A stretch of 64,000 nt of DNA from Paenibacillus sp. VTT E-133291 (GTDB taxonomy: Bacteria; Bacillota; Bacilli; Paenibacillales; Paenibacillaceae). The notes under the pieces are model-generated. The model saw nothing but the letters and a program-made list of their open reading frames with translations. It was not told where the DNA came from and searched no databases. Below, piece after piece: positions 16,020 to 24,662 of this stretch (position 1 is its first letter; each line of letters begins with the position of its first letter). A program made the translations under genes and the position numbers. The stretch lies in the NCBI RefSeq assembly GCF_002264395.1, contig NZ_NFVA01000005.1:82033-146032 (forward strand), in the 5' to 3' direction.

Positions 16020-18341
16020 TTATTTCAATGTGATCGTAAACGATACGGTTTTTGCACCTGCGTTTACTTTTACTGTATTTTCATCTACTTGCTCTGCACC
16101 TTCTACAGAAGCGATAGCTCCCAGATCTTTAAGGGAAAGCGAGAATTCTTTACCGCTGCCTTCCGCAGTAACTGTTAACGTACCGCCTTTACGGTCAGCC
16201 TTCACAGTCAATTCAGGAGCACCTTTAAGATCACGAACGGTTGCAGAAGTCGTGGTGCCATCTTCAAGTGAATACAAGCCAAATTTCACGCCATTCGCAT
16301 AGTCGTAATCTGGTTTGTTATCCACACTGCCAATTGCCAGCAAGGAATTCTGGCGAACGAATAGTGGCAGGCTAAAGAAATCATATTTCTCTTTGCGCCA
16401 TGATCCGCCCTGTACGGTTTCACCAGTAAGCAGGTGAGTCCAGCGACCAGCCGGCAAGTAGTACTTCGCTTCACCGTTTTCTTGGAAGATAGGGGCTACA
16501 AGCAAGGATTCACCTAGCATGTATTGACGATCCAACACCTCGCAGGTAGGATCTTCCGGAAATTCCATAACCATAGCCCGCATAGAAGCCCAGCCATGTT
16601 CATGAGCCTGTCCTGCTACATCATACAGATATGGCATCAAGCTACATTTAAGTTTGGTGAAGAAACGGGTAACATCACAAGCTTCATCATCATAAGCCCA
16701 AGGCACACGGTACGAAGTGCTACCATGCAGACGGCTGTGACTGGACAATAGTCCAAACGCCAACCAGCGTTTGAATACATGTGCCGGAGCCGTGTTCTCG
16801 AATCCGCCGATATCATGACTCCAGAAACCGAAACCTGACAAGCCCAGAGACAATCCACCACGAAGGCTCTCCGCCATGGATTCATAATCTGCGTAGCAGT
16901 CACCGCCCCAGTGAACCGGGAACTGTTGGCCACCGGCAGTTGCAGAACGTGCGAACAATGCTGCTTCATTCTTACCAAGCTTCTCTTCAAGCACTTCAAA
17001 TACAACCTTGTTGTACAGTTGCGTGTAATAGTTGTGCATTTTCATCGGATCAGATCCATCGAAGTAAACTACATCTGTAGGAATACGCTCGCCGAAGTCT
17101 GTCTTGAAGCTATCTACACCCATATCTACCAAATCACGCAGGTAGCCGGCATACCATTCACAAGCCGCAGGGTTGGTGAAGTCCACCAGCGCCATTCCCG
17201 CTTGCCAAAGATCACATTGATAAACGTCACCGTTAGGTTTTTTGAGCAGGTAACCATTTTTCTTGCCTTCTTCAAACAAGCGGGAACGTTGCCCGATATA
17301 AGAGTTGATCCATACGCAGATCTTCAGCCCTTTTTCTTTCAGGCGTTTCAGCATGCCTACTGGATCAGGGAATACGCGCTCATCCCACTGGAAATCGGTC
17401 CATTGATATTCACGCATCCAGAAACAATCGAAGTGGAATACACTCAGTGGCAAATCGCGCTCTGCCATACCATCTACGAAAGAGTTTACGGTTGCTTCAT
17501 CGTAGTCGGTAGTGAAAGAAGTCGTCAGCCACAGGCCGAATGTCCAAGCTGGCGGAAGTGCAGGTTTGCCAGTAAGTGAGGTATAGTTACTGATCACTTC
17601 CTTAATGGTAGGACCATCAATCACGAAGTATTCCAGGCTTTCTCCAGCTACACTGAATTGCGCTTTTTTCACTTTTTCCGAAGCGATCTCATAAGAAACC
17701 AACTCAGGATGGTTAACAAATACACCATAGCCTTTGCTGCTTACATAGAAAGGAACGTTCTTATAAGCTTGCTCGGAGCTAGTACCACCGTCTTTGTTCC
17801 AAAGATCTACGGTCTGTCCATTCTTTACAAAAGCGGTAAAACGCTCGCCCAAACCATATACGAATTCACCTACACCGAGATCCAGCTCTTCACGCATATA
17901 CGTGTTGCCGTCTTGATCTGTGATATAAGCCATGGACTTGAAACCGCTGCCTGTAATTCTCTCGTCTCCACGATAGAAATCCACAGCCCATTGTTGGCCT
18001 TTGCGAATCACTAGACGAAGTCCGCCGCTGATCAGTACAGTCTCGGAATCGGTTTCTTCAATCTTAACATGATCTCCAGTACCTTTTGTGAGTTCGAAGA
18101 CTGGACCGCGTTCTTGTACGCCATCATGATGAATAATCTTAACCCCTACCACACCTGGAAGCGGGGAATGAAATTTTACAGTAAGCAGGGTTGAGTTCAG
18201 CGTCGCTGAACGCCCTGTGATTGGAGTGGTTTGAGTAATTGCTGTTAATCCTTCTGGAGTCTTTTCTACAACATAATTTTGAACTGCACCGTTAATCGTG
18301 ATACCATCACGCACCAGCCAGAGACCATCAGTGAATTTCAT
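16020..18341 (-). CDS. yicI: GH31 alpha-xylosidase (YicI-like)
   Basis: 773 residues from the ATG at 18341, which has AAAGGTGG upstream; the earlier in-frame codon at 18425 has no support. Length and motifs match E. coli YicI: nucleophile D415 in FKTDFGER and acid/base D481 in HWGGDCYADY, plus FARSATAGGQ. The opening MKFTDGLWLVRDG is characteristic of the YicI branch. It releases alpha-xylose from isoprimeverose and xyloglucan oligosaccharides in the cytoplasm. The gene is divergent from a cupin-AraC regulator (18469) and followed by an SGNH esterase, making a compact xyloglucan-type unit. No transporter is directly linked. Confidence 0.93.
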   Translation of the reverse strand: MKFTDGLWLVRDGITINGAVQNYVVEKTPEGLTAITQTTPITGRSATLNSTLLTVKFHSPLPGVVGVKIIHHDGVQERGPVFELTKGTGDHVKIEETDSETVLISGGLRLVIRKGQQWAVDFYRGDERITGSGFKSMAYITDQDGNTYMREELDLGVGEFVYGLGERFTAFVKNGQTVDLWNKDGGTSSEQAYKNVPFYVSSKGYGVFVNHPELVSYEIASEKVKKAQFSVAGESLEYFVIDGPTIKEVISNYTSLTGKPALPPAWTFGLWLTTSFTTDYDEATVNSFVDGMAERDLPLSVFHFDCFWMREYQWTDFQWDERVFPDPVGMLKRLKEKGLKICVWINSYIGQRSRLFEEGKKNGYLLKKPNGDVYQCDLWQAGMALVDFTNPAACEWYAGYLRDLVDMGVDSFKTDFGERIPTDVVYFDGSDPMKMHNYYTQLYNKVVFEVLEEKLGKNEAALFARSATAGGQQFPVHWGGDCYADYESMAESLRGGLSLGLSGFGFWSHDIGGFENTAPAHVFKRWLAFGLLSSHSRLHGSTSYRVPWAYDDEACDVTRFFTKLKCSLMPYLYDVAGQAHEHGWASMRAMVMEFPEDPTCEVLDRQYMLGESLLVAPIFQENGEAKYYLPAGRWTHLLTGETVQGGSWRKEKYDFFSLPLFVRQNSLLAIGSVDNKPDYDYANGVKFGLYSLEDGTTTSATVRDLKGAPELTVKADRKGGTLTVTAEGSGKEFSLSLKDLGAIASVEGAEQVDENTVKVNAGAKTVSFTITLK

Positions 18342-18468
18342 TGTGTACTTGCCACCTTTCAATTTGGTGTTTATAGTTGCATTATACCGATAAAAAATAA
18401 ACAAAACTAATACTATATAGCTCATTTATAACACTATTTTGATGTTTTTTCCGAAAGAGGTGGCATTT

Positions 18469-19359
18469 ATGGACCGTACAACCCAGAGTTTGCTAAAAGA
18501 AGACAGAGTGCATGGCGATAGCATGTTTCCGCTTGCAGCTTATTGGATAGAATTACCGGCTGGAACACATGTCCTCGATACCCATTGGCATGAAGAAGCG
18601 GAGTTTTTTATGCTGCTCGAAGGTGAGATTCTGTTTCAGGTGGATACCGAATATTTCCCACTTAAAGCCGGTGAGGCTGTATTTATCGAGTCCGGTGATA
18701 TTCACGCTGCCTATGTACTTAACGAAGACACACCCTGCAAATTTTGTGCGCTCGTGTTTCTTCCTGATCTTCTGGCTAGTGCCCAATATGATACGATCCA
18801 GCAGAACACCATCTTACCCCTTCAGGAGAAAAGACAAAGCTTTCCTCGCCACCTAACACCAGCTGTGAAATGGCAACATGAACTTCTCGGGCACTTAGAA
18901 CGCATGATGGACGCCTACGCTGCGCAATCTCCCGGGTTTGAAGCTTTTATTAAAGGCACGTTGCTCATCATGCTCTCGCTGATTGCCCCAGAGGATCGTT
19001 TTGTAAACCGCAGCCAGCTGGATGACGCTGATACTACTAAAATCAATCGACTTAAGAAGATTATTCTCTATATTCAGGATAACTATCAGGAGCCGATTCG
19101 AACTCGTGATCTCTCTGAGCTGATTCCCATGAGCGAGGGACAGTTCTGCCGTTTTTTCAAAGAAATGACCCGAAAGACTCCTGTGGATTACATTAACTCT
19201 TACCGGATTCGCCAAGCCGCCGATCTACTGCAACAAAGCGACAGAAAAATATCCGACATCGCATTCGAAGTCGGATTTGATAATGTAAGCTATTTTATTA
19301 AAGTATTTCGCAGAGCGATGAAATGCTCGCCTTCGGAGTTTAGGAAGGAGTCCCGTTGA
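18469..19359 (+). CDS. Cupin-AraC family regulator (GH31 locus)
   Basis: 296 residues. N-terminal cupin: HWHEEAEFFMLLEGEILFQV, then GEAVFIESGDIHAAY, the usual AraC-binding metal/sugar pocket. C-terminal AraC helix-turn-helix pair (RTRDLSELIPMSEGQFCRFF, then VGFDNVSYFIKVFRRAMK). AAGAGGTGG precedes the ATG at 18469; an upstream in-frame ATG (18439) lacks a ribosome site. Divergent from the alpha-xylosidase across 127 bp, so it probably regulates that gene in response to xylose or a xyloside. Confidence 0.88.
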   Translation: MDRTTQSLLKEDRVHGDSMFPLAAYWIELPAGTHVLDTHWHEEAEFFMLLEGEILFQVDTEYFPLKAGEAVFIESGDIHAAYVLNEDTPCKFCALVFLPDLLASAQYDTIQQNTILPLQEKRQSFPRHLTPAVKWQHELLGHLERMMDAYAAQSPGFEAFIKGTLLIMLSLIAPEDRFVNRSQLDDADTTKINRLKKIILYIQDNYQEPIRTRDLSELIPMSEGQFCRFFKEMTRKTPVDYINSYRIRQAADLLQQSDRKISDIAFEVGFDNVSYFIKVFRRAMKCSPSEFRKESR

Positions 19360-19396
19360 CATCTTGCTGTTCGACTTAGCTAACGGCTCTCTTTAT

Positions 19397-19423
19397 TAAT
19401 TCTTCTTGTTCATCTACCGATAT
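19397..19423 (+). promoter_or_regulatory. Possible SigD-type promoter
   Basis: TAAT (19397-19400), 15-bp spacer, ACCGATAT (19416-19423) is close to the motility sigma-D consensus TAAA-N15-GCCGATAA. Speculative. Confidence 0.3.
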
Positions 19424-19463
19424 ATTATAAATAGATCTTACCGTCGTAGGAGGAGAATGAGCC

Positions 19464-20222
19464 ATGCATATAACGAATATGACCACTGCTATGGGAACGA
19501 GACTAAATGTAGCTGGTAGTCATCAAACTAACGATAAAACCATAAATTCAAACAGTAAGACAAGCGGTAGCGGAGACCACTTATCGATAAGCAAATCTGC
19601 AAAAGCAGCTTTTCAAAATCAATCTAAAATGAGCGGAATGGTTGATTCTCTACTTAAACAAAAACAGAGTATCATCGATAGCAAGAACAGCCTAATTGAA
19701 AGAACCACCAAAAACTCACATAACCTTGATTCTATTCAAGATCAACTTAAGGAATTCGATAAACAGCTCCAAACGATTGACCAACAAATTGCAAAACACG
19801 CCTTCGAAGAGCAACAAAAGAGCTTAGAAAATGCTCAGAAAGCAGATCCATCGGATGAACCTAAAACCGAGCAAGAGGTACAAAACGAAAGATTGAATAC
19901 GATTGTTGCTATAAGCCAAAATGTTTCTCAAATGGAGGTTGTTTCTTCTACCCACACTAAGATGCATGGCGAGGCAAGAGTTCTGACCAAGGAAATCGAA
20001 TTGGATGAAGCTCGTTCTACTCATTCCGCAACAGCCAAACGTGAGCAGTTATCCAAAATCGAAGATAGAATATCGGAAATGAATGAAACGTTAGGCGATA
20101 CCATACAAGAAACCGGAGATAAAATTAAAGATCAGGAACGGTCTGAGAAATTAGCCACCTATCAAGAAATTCAGCGTTTAGCCGAAGATTCTGATAAATC
20201 GCAGCTAGAAATACTAATCTAA
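19464..20222 (+). CDS. Coiled-coil protein of unknown function
   Basis: 252 residues, highly charged, no signal peptide or membrane helix. After a Ser/Asn-rich N-terminus comes GDHLSISKSAKAAF, a short block that resembles the DxxxISxxA stretch near the start of several flagellar-associated Bacillus proteins (weak similarity only). Residues about 60-125 and 190-250 are strongly heptad-like and should form coiled coils, with a Pro/Asp/Glu break between (about 125-140). TAGGAGGAGA gives a clear ribosome site. It stands alone between an AraC gene and a convergent methyltransferase. A flagellar or cell-surface role is possible but unproven. Confidence 0.6.
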   Translation: MHITNMTTAMGTRLNVAGSHQTNDKTINSNSKTSGSGDHLSISKSAKAAFQNQSKMSGMVDSLLKQKQSIIDSKNSLIERTTKNSHNLDSIQDQLKEFDKQLQTIDQQIAKHAFEEQQKSLENAQKADPSDEPKTEQEVQNERLNTIVAISQNVSQMEVVSSTHTKMHGEARVLTKEIELDEARSTHSATAKREQLSKIEDRISEMNETLGDTIQETGDKIKDQERSEKLATYQEIQRLAEDSDKSQLEILI

Positions 20223-20244
20223 CAAAAACAAAATTCTATATATA

Positions 20245-20298
20245 GAAAAAGCAATCGGACCTCTACCACATCAAAGGGTTTGCCGATTGCTTTTTTAT
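20245..20298. terminator. Bidirectional terminator, coiled-coil gene / methyltransferase
   Basis: AAAAAGCAATCGG (about 20246) and CCGATTGCTTTTTT (about 20283) form a 13-bp stem with A- and T-runs on the two sides. Confidence 0.85.
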
Positions 20299-20323
20299 AT
20301 GCAGATGACTTTATATTGTTCAA

Positions 20324-22393
20324 CTATTCCTTCCGAATCACAATAAAGCAGGTGCTGTCCGGTAGCGCCACTTCCTGTCCGCTCTCATCCATGAACCTTA
20401 CTCTGTCATGCAGCGCTTCGGTATAACCTTCTTGCAAGTAATGCCGGAAGACTTCAATCTTTGCCTGCTTTCCTAAAGTCTGATCAATAAATGAGGCGAA
20501 TTTCGCAGGCGTAAAATAACCAAACTGTTCTTGTACCTCATGAATATAAGCCTCCTCGCCCCAAGTATACGTATATAAAAATTCCATAGCATCATTAACA
20601 GGCATGAGTACTTCTTGCTCTCCTAATCTTTGATACTGAATCTGACGTCCGGCAAAATCCTTCGCATAACGCTCCAGCCACGCCATACCGTCCTCCTCCA
20701 GAAAGCGAACTCTCCGCAGCAATGCTGTGGGCTCGGTCATTATCCCATCGCGGATAATGATAACCCCGCCCACTGACAATACATCAAAAGCACTTCGCAG
20801 AGCGGCCGAAACGGTATCATGATTGAACTTTTTACCGTTAAGCGGCACATAAGAATATAGTTCATGCAAAATCGAAGAAAAAATCACCGTGTCCACCGTT
20901 CCAGCCTCCACGAAATCTTTAAGCTTCAACGCATCTCCCTGCTGGACCTCCCAATGCCGCCCTTCCCGTTGCTTGCGCTGCCGCAGAGCTTCCACTACAT
21001 TGCTCGATATATCAATACCGATAGGAGTAACCTCTGGCATACGCTCTTCCAGTAAATCCAGCAGCACACCGCCGCCCGGACCGATATCCAGCACTTTTTG
21101 TCCAGTGACATGCTCCAGAATCACAGCCTTATAATCTCCTGAATGATTCATTTGGCTTAAGTAGGTATCTTCATTATGAAAACGGTCGAAGGCATCCCTC
21201 CGCAGCTCGAACAGATCGAATAACAGCAGTACTGCACGTTCATATAAAGGTGATTTTTCAGCTTCCATACAGAATTCGATCAGCTTCTCTGCCGCTGCCG
21301 AAAATTGGAACTGAAAAAATACCGTGTCTGGCAGATACTCCTTAGCATAAGGACGAAGCATTAGATGAGGGTTCTCATCACGTAAGGTCCCTTTTTCAAT
21401 ATCTTCCCATGTAAGCTCCGCTAAATATTTTTCTATAATCCGCTTCTTATAAACATTGATCTTCTTAACACCCTTGTAGTCATAGTAAATGCTGTTCATT
21501 ACCTGCTCGAAACTGATATGGCGTAGGGGTTCATGCTGAGCCCTTTGGGCTGCAAGCAACATCACCTTCAGAAATTGCTCCAACGAGAAGGTCTGCATTG
21601 CAGATTCCACATACCAGAAGATAGTTTTACTTAAAGACTCTAACCGTTCCGCATGGAAGCCTTCCTGTGTCAGCTTTGCCCATTCCGTAGTGAAATCCTC
21701 TCCTCTAGAGATCGGACCTAACCGCATTCTGCGCAGTCTTTCTTTCATCGGCATTGGACTAGCAAGTTCACCGGATGAAATCAGAGCGATAAGCTGCTTC
21801 ACTTCATGCTCTACATTCAGCCAGAGCTCGGGGGATACAGCACCGATGATGCAATGATTGAGTGCGGTTAGCAAGCGTTCAAGTTCCTCGGCAGTCAGTA
21901 ACTGTTCTTCCACAAGATCACGGAGCGGCTTATTTACTTCTGGAGGCACCTCCCCACGGATTTGCTGACCTATCAGTCCATGGGTTTCAATAAGCCGATG
22001 AACCAGTGCACTTGTTTCAGAGACCTTACCGCTCAAATGTTTCCCGTATAACTGTGCGGAACCCATATTATGTACAAAACAATTAATGCCTTCCTCCTGC
22101 CAAAGTAACCTTTCCTTCAATGTGCCACCCTTAGCCGTTTCTGACCAAATTAACGTTTCTTCCACAAGCTCTTTGATCCAAATAGAGCGGGGAAGTTGGT
22201 CCAGAATCAGCAGACTGCGTTCCACATAATCCAGTACAGGATTCCTGCGATCTAGCTCCTCCAGAGATTCCACACGCTCCAAATTGACAATTTGCTCCTC
22301 CGCTTGAACGATAAGCTTCAGCCAGAGGTTATCCTCCAAATGATCTTGTATTCCTTCACGGTATAAGGTGATGGCTTCCAGCGATTTCAGCAT
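20324..22393 (-). CDS. Large SAM-dependent methyltransferase with novel N-terminal region
   Basis: 689 residues. The class I methyltransferase core begins near residue 425: motif I VLDIGPGGG (434-442), then GIDIS as motif II and VIFSSILHEL as the post-II stretch, ending about residue 600. The first ~420 residues are helix-rich, with no domain I recognise; residues 285-400 hold a YDYKGVKKINVYKKR patch. The last ~90 residues may close the catalytic pocket. AAGGAGGAG precedes the ATG. It is monocistronic, with terminators on both sides. Substrate unknown; the HEL motif is frequent in small-molecule and tRNA methylases alike. Confidence 0.75.
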   Translation of the reverse strand: MLKSLEAITLYREGIQDHLEDNLWLKLIVQAEEQIVNLERVESLEELDRRNPVLDYVERSLLILDQLPRSIWIKELVEETLIWSETAKGGTLKERLLWQEEGINCFVHNMGSAQLYGKHLSGKVSETSALVHRLIETHGLIGQQIRGEVPPEVNKPLRDLVEEQLLTAEELERLLTALNHCIIGAVSPELWLNVEHEVKQLIALISSGELASPMPMKERLRRMRLGPISRGEDFTTEWAKLTQEGFHAERLESLSKTIFWYVESAMQTFSLEQFLKVMLLAAQRAQHEPLRHISFEQVMNSIYYDYKGVKKINVYKKRIIEKYLAELTWEDIEKGTLRDENPHLMLRPYAKEYLPDTVFFQFQFSAAAEKLIEFCMEAEKSPLYERAVLLLFDLFELRRDAFDRFHNEDTYLSQMNHSGDYKAVILEHVTGQKVLDIGPGGGVLLDLLEERMPEVTPIGIDISSNVVEALRQRKQREGRHWEVQQGDALKLKDFVEAGTVDTVIFSSILHELYSYVPLNGKKFNHDTVSAALRSAFDVLSVGGVIIIRDGIMTEPTALLRRVRFLEEDGMAWLERYAKDFAGRQIQYQRLGEQEVLMPVNDAMEFLYTYTWGEEAYIHEVQEQFGYFTPAKFASFIDQTLGKQAKIEVFRHYLQEGYTEALHDRVRFMDESGQEVALPDSTCFIVIRKE

Positions 22394-22460
22394 ATACTCC
22401 TCCTTCGCTCCAAGTGGAGACTATATAGACTTATTATTATATATACACTCCCATTCATTA

Positions 22461-22508
22461 AAAAACAGAACCAGGACTCATGAAATAGCCATGTCCCAGT
22501 TCTGTTTA
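22461..22508 (-). terminator. Terminator of the radical SAM gene
   Basis: On the minus strand AAACAGAACTGGGACATGG pairs with CATGAGTCCTGGTTCTGTTTTT; followed by a T-run. Confidence 0.8.
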
Positions 22509-22519
22509 CATTCAAATCT

Positions 22520-23395
22520 TTAATTTCCGAACCGTTGCCGGTATCCGCATTTACGGCACAGCTCTTCCACTGCCTCTCTACGAGAGAATCCATAGAATAG
22601 ATTATTCGCTCGCTCGCCCTCTACGATTTCTGAGAATGGAGTCTCATGAATGTTGCCGAGGTTGATTACCCCTTCACCATCTAGACAGCACGGCACAACG
22701 GTACCATCCACGAGGATTGCCGCTTGGCTGCGCAGCGCATGACAGAACCCTTTTCCGTCGTCCTCCGGTTCGTTCAGCGCAGGCCAACGGAACTCATGGT
22801 CCTGATTGAGATACACCCGAGGAGCAATCTTGACGCCGCTGCCAGGTACAACCTTTTCTTCAATTTTAAAATCAAGATTAAAGGCTTCCTCTAGCATAGC
22901 AAGAGTCTCACGATTACGATTCTTCTCTAGATTAGTCAGGTTATCCTCCGTCAAATTCCACAACCGGAAGGAAATAATCACGCCTTGCGCAGAGGCTTCC
23001 CGTACAAAAGAAATAATCTCCGCCAAATACCCTTCGCGGTTCTCAGATCCCTCATGCCCATCAAAGCTATGCAGAGAGAAGTTCATCTGTCGTAGTGCAG
23101 GTTTGCCGAGAATCTTAGGGCCTGCCTTATGAATTAACGTACCGTTGGTAGTAATATTGACCTTAAACCCTTTGGCATGTGCGGCATCCAGCAGTTCACC
23201 AATCTTTGGATGCAGCAATGGCTCACCTTTTACGTGAAGGTAAATATGATTACTATGCGGTTTAATTTCATCTAATATCGTATTAAAAGTATCGAGCTTC
23301 ATAAAGTTCTTCGTTCGGGCGGTTGGTGGACAAAAGCTGCAGGCTAGGTTGCAGACGCTTGTTATCTCAATGTATACCTTTTTAAAAGTCTTCAA
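22520..23395 (-). CDS. Radical SAM/SPASM-type protein
   Basis: 291 residues. The CxxxCxxC cluster motif is Cys15, Cys19, Cys22 (SVCNLACSFCPPTART). A small set of C-terminal cysteines (Cys236-Cys237 and the Cys280-Cys283 pair CRKC) suggests a short SPASM/twitch auxiliary cluster. It would bind one or two iron-sulfur clusters and make a 5'-deoxyadenosyl radical. The start is TTG at 23395 with GGGGAG upstream. It follows the Gfo/Idh/MocA oxidoreductase by 19 bases, so both are one transcript. No small substrate peptide is visible next to it, so peptide modification is not supported; the substrate is unknown. Confidence 0.85.
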   Translation of the reverse strand: MKTFKKVYIEITSVCNLACSFCPPTARTKNFMKLDTFNTILDEIKPHSNHIYLHVKGEPLLHPKIGELLDAAHAKGFKVNITTNGTLIHKAGPKILGKPALRQMNFSLHSFDGHEGSENREGYLAEIISFVREASAQGVIISFRLWNLTEDNLTNLEKNRNRETLAMLEEAFNLDFKIEEKVVPGSGVKIAPRVYLNQDHEFRWPALNEPEDDGKGFCHALRSQAAILVDGTVVPCCLDGEGVINLGNIHETPFSEIVEGERANNLFYGFSRREAVEELCRKCGYRQRFGN

Positions 23396-23414
23396 GTGCT
23401 GCTCCCCATTCTAT

Positions 23415-24401
23415 TTATAGATCTGCGGCATAGCGGAGGCCGATCTGTGCTCTGGCTTCCTCCATAACTTCTGCTACTGCCAAGGAATTCGCATGTGTAT
23501 TAACCCTGCTTTCCCGTTCACCATTCTTAATTAAGTTGATAAATTCCTCAACCTCATAATACATAGACTCGAACACCTGAGGCTGTGTAAGCTCCTCGAC
23601 GGTCCCGTCACGATAATGAATCTTCACTTGATAGGGTTGGTTGATCTTATCGATCACCATTGTACCACTTTCCCCTTGAATCTCGGCTGGCAAATAGGAA
23701 TCAGCGATCTTGGAATGCATCACAACTGCATCCATATCATCATATTGCATGACAAGACTTCCTTCACCATCCACTCCGGAAGACAGCATAAGACCCACGG
23801 CCTTTACAGACTTCGGTTTCCCAAACAACACTACCATAGGATATAAGCAGTAAACGCCAAGATCCATCAACGAGCCATTAGAGAATGCCGGATTAAAAGC
23901 ATTTAACACCGTTCCCTGCCGATAAGCATCATATCTCGATGAGTATTGACAATAGCTCGCAAAATAACGACGTACTTGGCCAATCTTATACAAATTGTCT
24001 CTGATCACTCCGAAATTCGGCATAAATGTCGATTTCATTGCTTCTACCAACAACACATCATTGTTCTGAGCGGCTTCAATCATGGCTCTAAGCTCCGCAC
24101 TGTTTGAGGCAGCCGGTTTCTCACAGAGCACATGTTTGCCATGGTTTAAGCACATAATCGCCTGCTCAGCATGCATGGAGTTCGGGCTTGCAATGTAAAT
24201 AGCATCGACATCTTTACTGGAAACCATATCTTCCAAATTCGTATAAATTGTAGCTCCAGCATATTTTGCAGCAAAGGCCTGACCTTTCTCCATTGTGCGG
24301 GAGTACACGGCTGTCAGGATAAACTCCTCATTCTCCAAGCCGGCTTGCACGAAGCGGTCTGTAATAAAGTTTGTTCCAATGACCCCGAAACGAATTGTCA
24401 T
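23415..24401 (-). CDS. Gfo/Idh/MocA-family NAD(P)-dependent oxidoreductase
   Basis: 328 residues from the ATG at 24401 (AAAAAGGACGGG upstream); the open frame extends further without support. The Rossmann fingerprint GVIGTNFITDRF starts at residue 7, followed by DAIYIASPNSMHAEQA and HVLCEKPAASN, whose EKP lysine is the conserved catalytic/cofactor residue. The C-terminal beta-sheet domain shows the usual SLMDLGVYCLYP. Members oxidise or reduce sugars, inositols or related polyols. It is first in a two-gene operon with the radical SAM gene. Spo0A-box-like sites lie upstream (24491-24593). Confidence 0.9.
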   Translation of the reverse strand: MTIRFGVIGTNFITDRFVQAGLENEEFILTAVYSRTMEKGQAFAAKYAGATIYTNLEDMVSSKDVDAIYIASPNSMHAEQAIMCLNHGKHVLCEKPAASNSAELRAMIEAAQNNDVLLVEAMKSTFMPNFGVIRDNLYKIGQVRRYFASYCQYSSRYDAYRQGTVLNAFNPAFSNGSLMDLGVYCLYPMVVLFGKPKSVKAVGLMLSSGVDGEGSLVMQYDDMDAVVMHSKIADSYLPAEIQGESGTMVIDKINQPYQVKIHYRDGTVEELTQPQVFESMYYEVEEFINLIKNGERESRVNTHANSLAVAEVMEEARAQIGLRYAADL

Positions 24402-24490
24402 GATAATCCCGTCCTTTTTAGTTCTTACTAAAACTCTATATGCTATTTTCTCACTCTCTGGGTAGTCATGTCTACTTTTCAGGACAAATT

Positions 24491-24593
24491 TCCGACAAAT
24501 TCCGATAGATCCACCTTGTGAAAAAAAGCACCGCTGCATCATCTTTTGTCGATATCAAACTATTCATAGTAAACAGCGACATTATTTGTCGAA
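24491..24593. promoter_or_regulatory. Cluster of Spo0A-box-like sites
   Basis: TTTGTCGAA at 24585-24593 is an exact match to the 0A-box core TGTCGAA. TTTTGTCGA at 24544-24552 and, on the minus strand, TTTGTCGGA (24491-24499) are one-mismatch versions. They lie 90-190 bp upstream of the Gfo/Idh/MocA start. Confidence 0.4.
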
Positions 24594-24604
24594 GGATGCA
24601 GTAA

Positions 24605-24642
24605 AAAGGCTCCCATTCTTAACTTAAGAACAGGAGCCTGCT
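24605..24642 (-). terminator. Terminator of threonine synthase
   Basis: On the minus strand AGGCTCCTGTTCTTAAG pairs with TTAAGAATGGGAGCCT, followed by TTTTTAC. Confidence 0.85.
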
Positions 24643-24662
24643 GAGCCATACGGATTTACAAC

